Source: Pseudomonadota bacterium
GTDB lineage: Bacteria; Pseudomonadota; Gammaproteobacteria; Pseudomonadales; Cellvibrionaceae
Length of the DNA: 5,338 nucleotides
Assembly (NCBI GenBank): GCA_023416875.1
Contig: JAEZGT010000172.1
Location: forward strand, 1-5,338
Reading direction: 5' to 3'
In this document: one piece after another, positions 5,047 through 5,338 of the stretch
How the letters are laid out: each line of letters begins with the position of its first letter
Numbering within the stretch: the stretch's first letter is position 1
Made by a program: the position numbers and the translations under genes
The notes under the pieces: generated by a model
Databases searched by the model: none
Seen by the model: the letters and a program-made list of their open reading frames with translations, nothing else
Told to the model about the DNA's origin: nothing

Positions 5047-5338
5047 TTATTCTGAGACGACCTTATAGAGCAGTAGTTCGGGATCCTCCAAATCAATTCT
5101 CTGACCGAGCTTGATGGTGCCCTGGCCGACCAGCGGGTAATACTCATTGTGAATAAACACACTCTCCGCCCGCCCCGGGCGCACGAAAGTGCCGTTGGTG
5201 CTGGTATCCAATAGGCCGACCTGATGGTCGCGCATCTGCAGAACACAATGGCGACGGGAAATGGTGTCACCCGAAATTGCAAAATCGCAGCTCTCTTCAT
5301 CACGTCCTATATAGAAAGGCAGTTCTTCACGTTTTATC
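5047..5338 (-). CDS. FHA-domain protein, C-terminal part (5' end outside window)
   Basis: The visible 96 residues, read from 5337, contain a nearly full forkhead-associated domain ending close to the C-terminus. Present are FYIGRD (residues 8-13), the phosphothreonine-binding loop SRRHC (27-31) and STNGTFV (46-52), then a long final section ending in LLLYKVVSE. These Gly-Arg, Ser-x-x-His and Asn-Gly-Thr residues are the FHA hallmark for binding phosphothreonine peptides, so the protein probably takes part in Ser/Thr-kinase signalling or is controlled through a phosphorylated partner. As the FHA is at the C-terminus, another domain should lie upstream; an adenylate/guanylate cyclase is one arrangement known for such proteins, but nothing here shows it. 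TAA is at 5047-5049. The gene lies 204 bp upstream of lpxC on the same strand. Confidence -1.
   Translation of the reverse strand, partial: IKREELPFYIGRDEESCDFAISGDTISRRHCVLQMRDHQVGLLDTSTNGTFVRPGRAESVFIHNEYYPLVGQGTIKLGQRIDLEDPELLLYKVVSE

Noticed and set aside
4977..5303. A 108-codon minus-strand frame overlapping the FHA gene
   Set aside because: It is in a different frame from the clear FHA motifs, is rich in Arg and Ser as shadow frames often are, and has no family features.

Overview
This window looks like the chromosome of a gammaproteobacterium, possibly a marine or cellulose-degrading relative of Pseudomonas or Cellvibrio. The pointers are an AlgP-like Lys/Ala/Pro-rich histone-like gene, a LysR / FMN-azoreductase / pirin cluster of proteobacterial type, and lipid A synthesis (so Gram-negative). 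Base composition appears balanced, apart from one AT-richer gap. The taxonomic placement is inference from gene families, not from a marker gene.

Layout from left to right. (1) 13-462 on the minus strand encodes a small AT-hook, histone H1-like protein. (2) 463-1316 is a gap of about 850 bases with no convincing long gene. It holds two palindromes/inverted repeats near the histone-like gene, one weak small-ORF candidate with a strong Shine-Dalgarno sequence, a 14-bp palindrome with a partial second copy, and a likely bidirectional terminator. (3) 1317-2231 on the minus strand is a LysR-type regulator. It is divergent from a plus-strand pair: an FMN-dependent NADH-azoreductase (2343-2945) and a pirin-family cupin (2976-3827). 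The 111-bp divergent gap probably holds both promoters and the regulator's site. (4) A strong hairpin at 3871-3895 sits between the convergent pirin and lpxC genes and can terminate both. (5) 3913-4842 on the minus strand is a full-length LpxC-type deacetylase with all catalytic residues. It lies outside the usual cell-division cluster and has alphaproteobacteria-like sequence features. (6) From 5047 to the right edge, on the minus strand, is the C-terminal FHA domain of a protein that continues outside the window.

How the genes fit together: LysR, azoreductase and pirin form a plausible response module for quinones, flavonoids or other aromatic electrophiles. The LysR protein would control the flavoenzyme and the pirin dioxygenase-like protein. 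LpxC acts in lipid A synthesis and seems to be a separate unit. The histone-like protein and the FHA protein are not obviously linked to the others. I see no CRISPR array, transposase, integrase, tRNA or rRNA. The most interesting points are the atypically placed LpxC, two inverted repeats sharing an AACC-N4-GGTT core upstream of two separate minus-strand genes, and the unexplained AT-rich gap.
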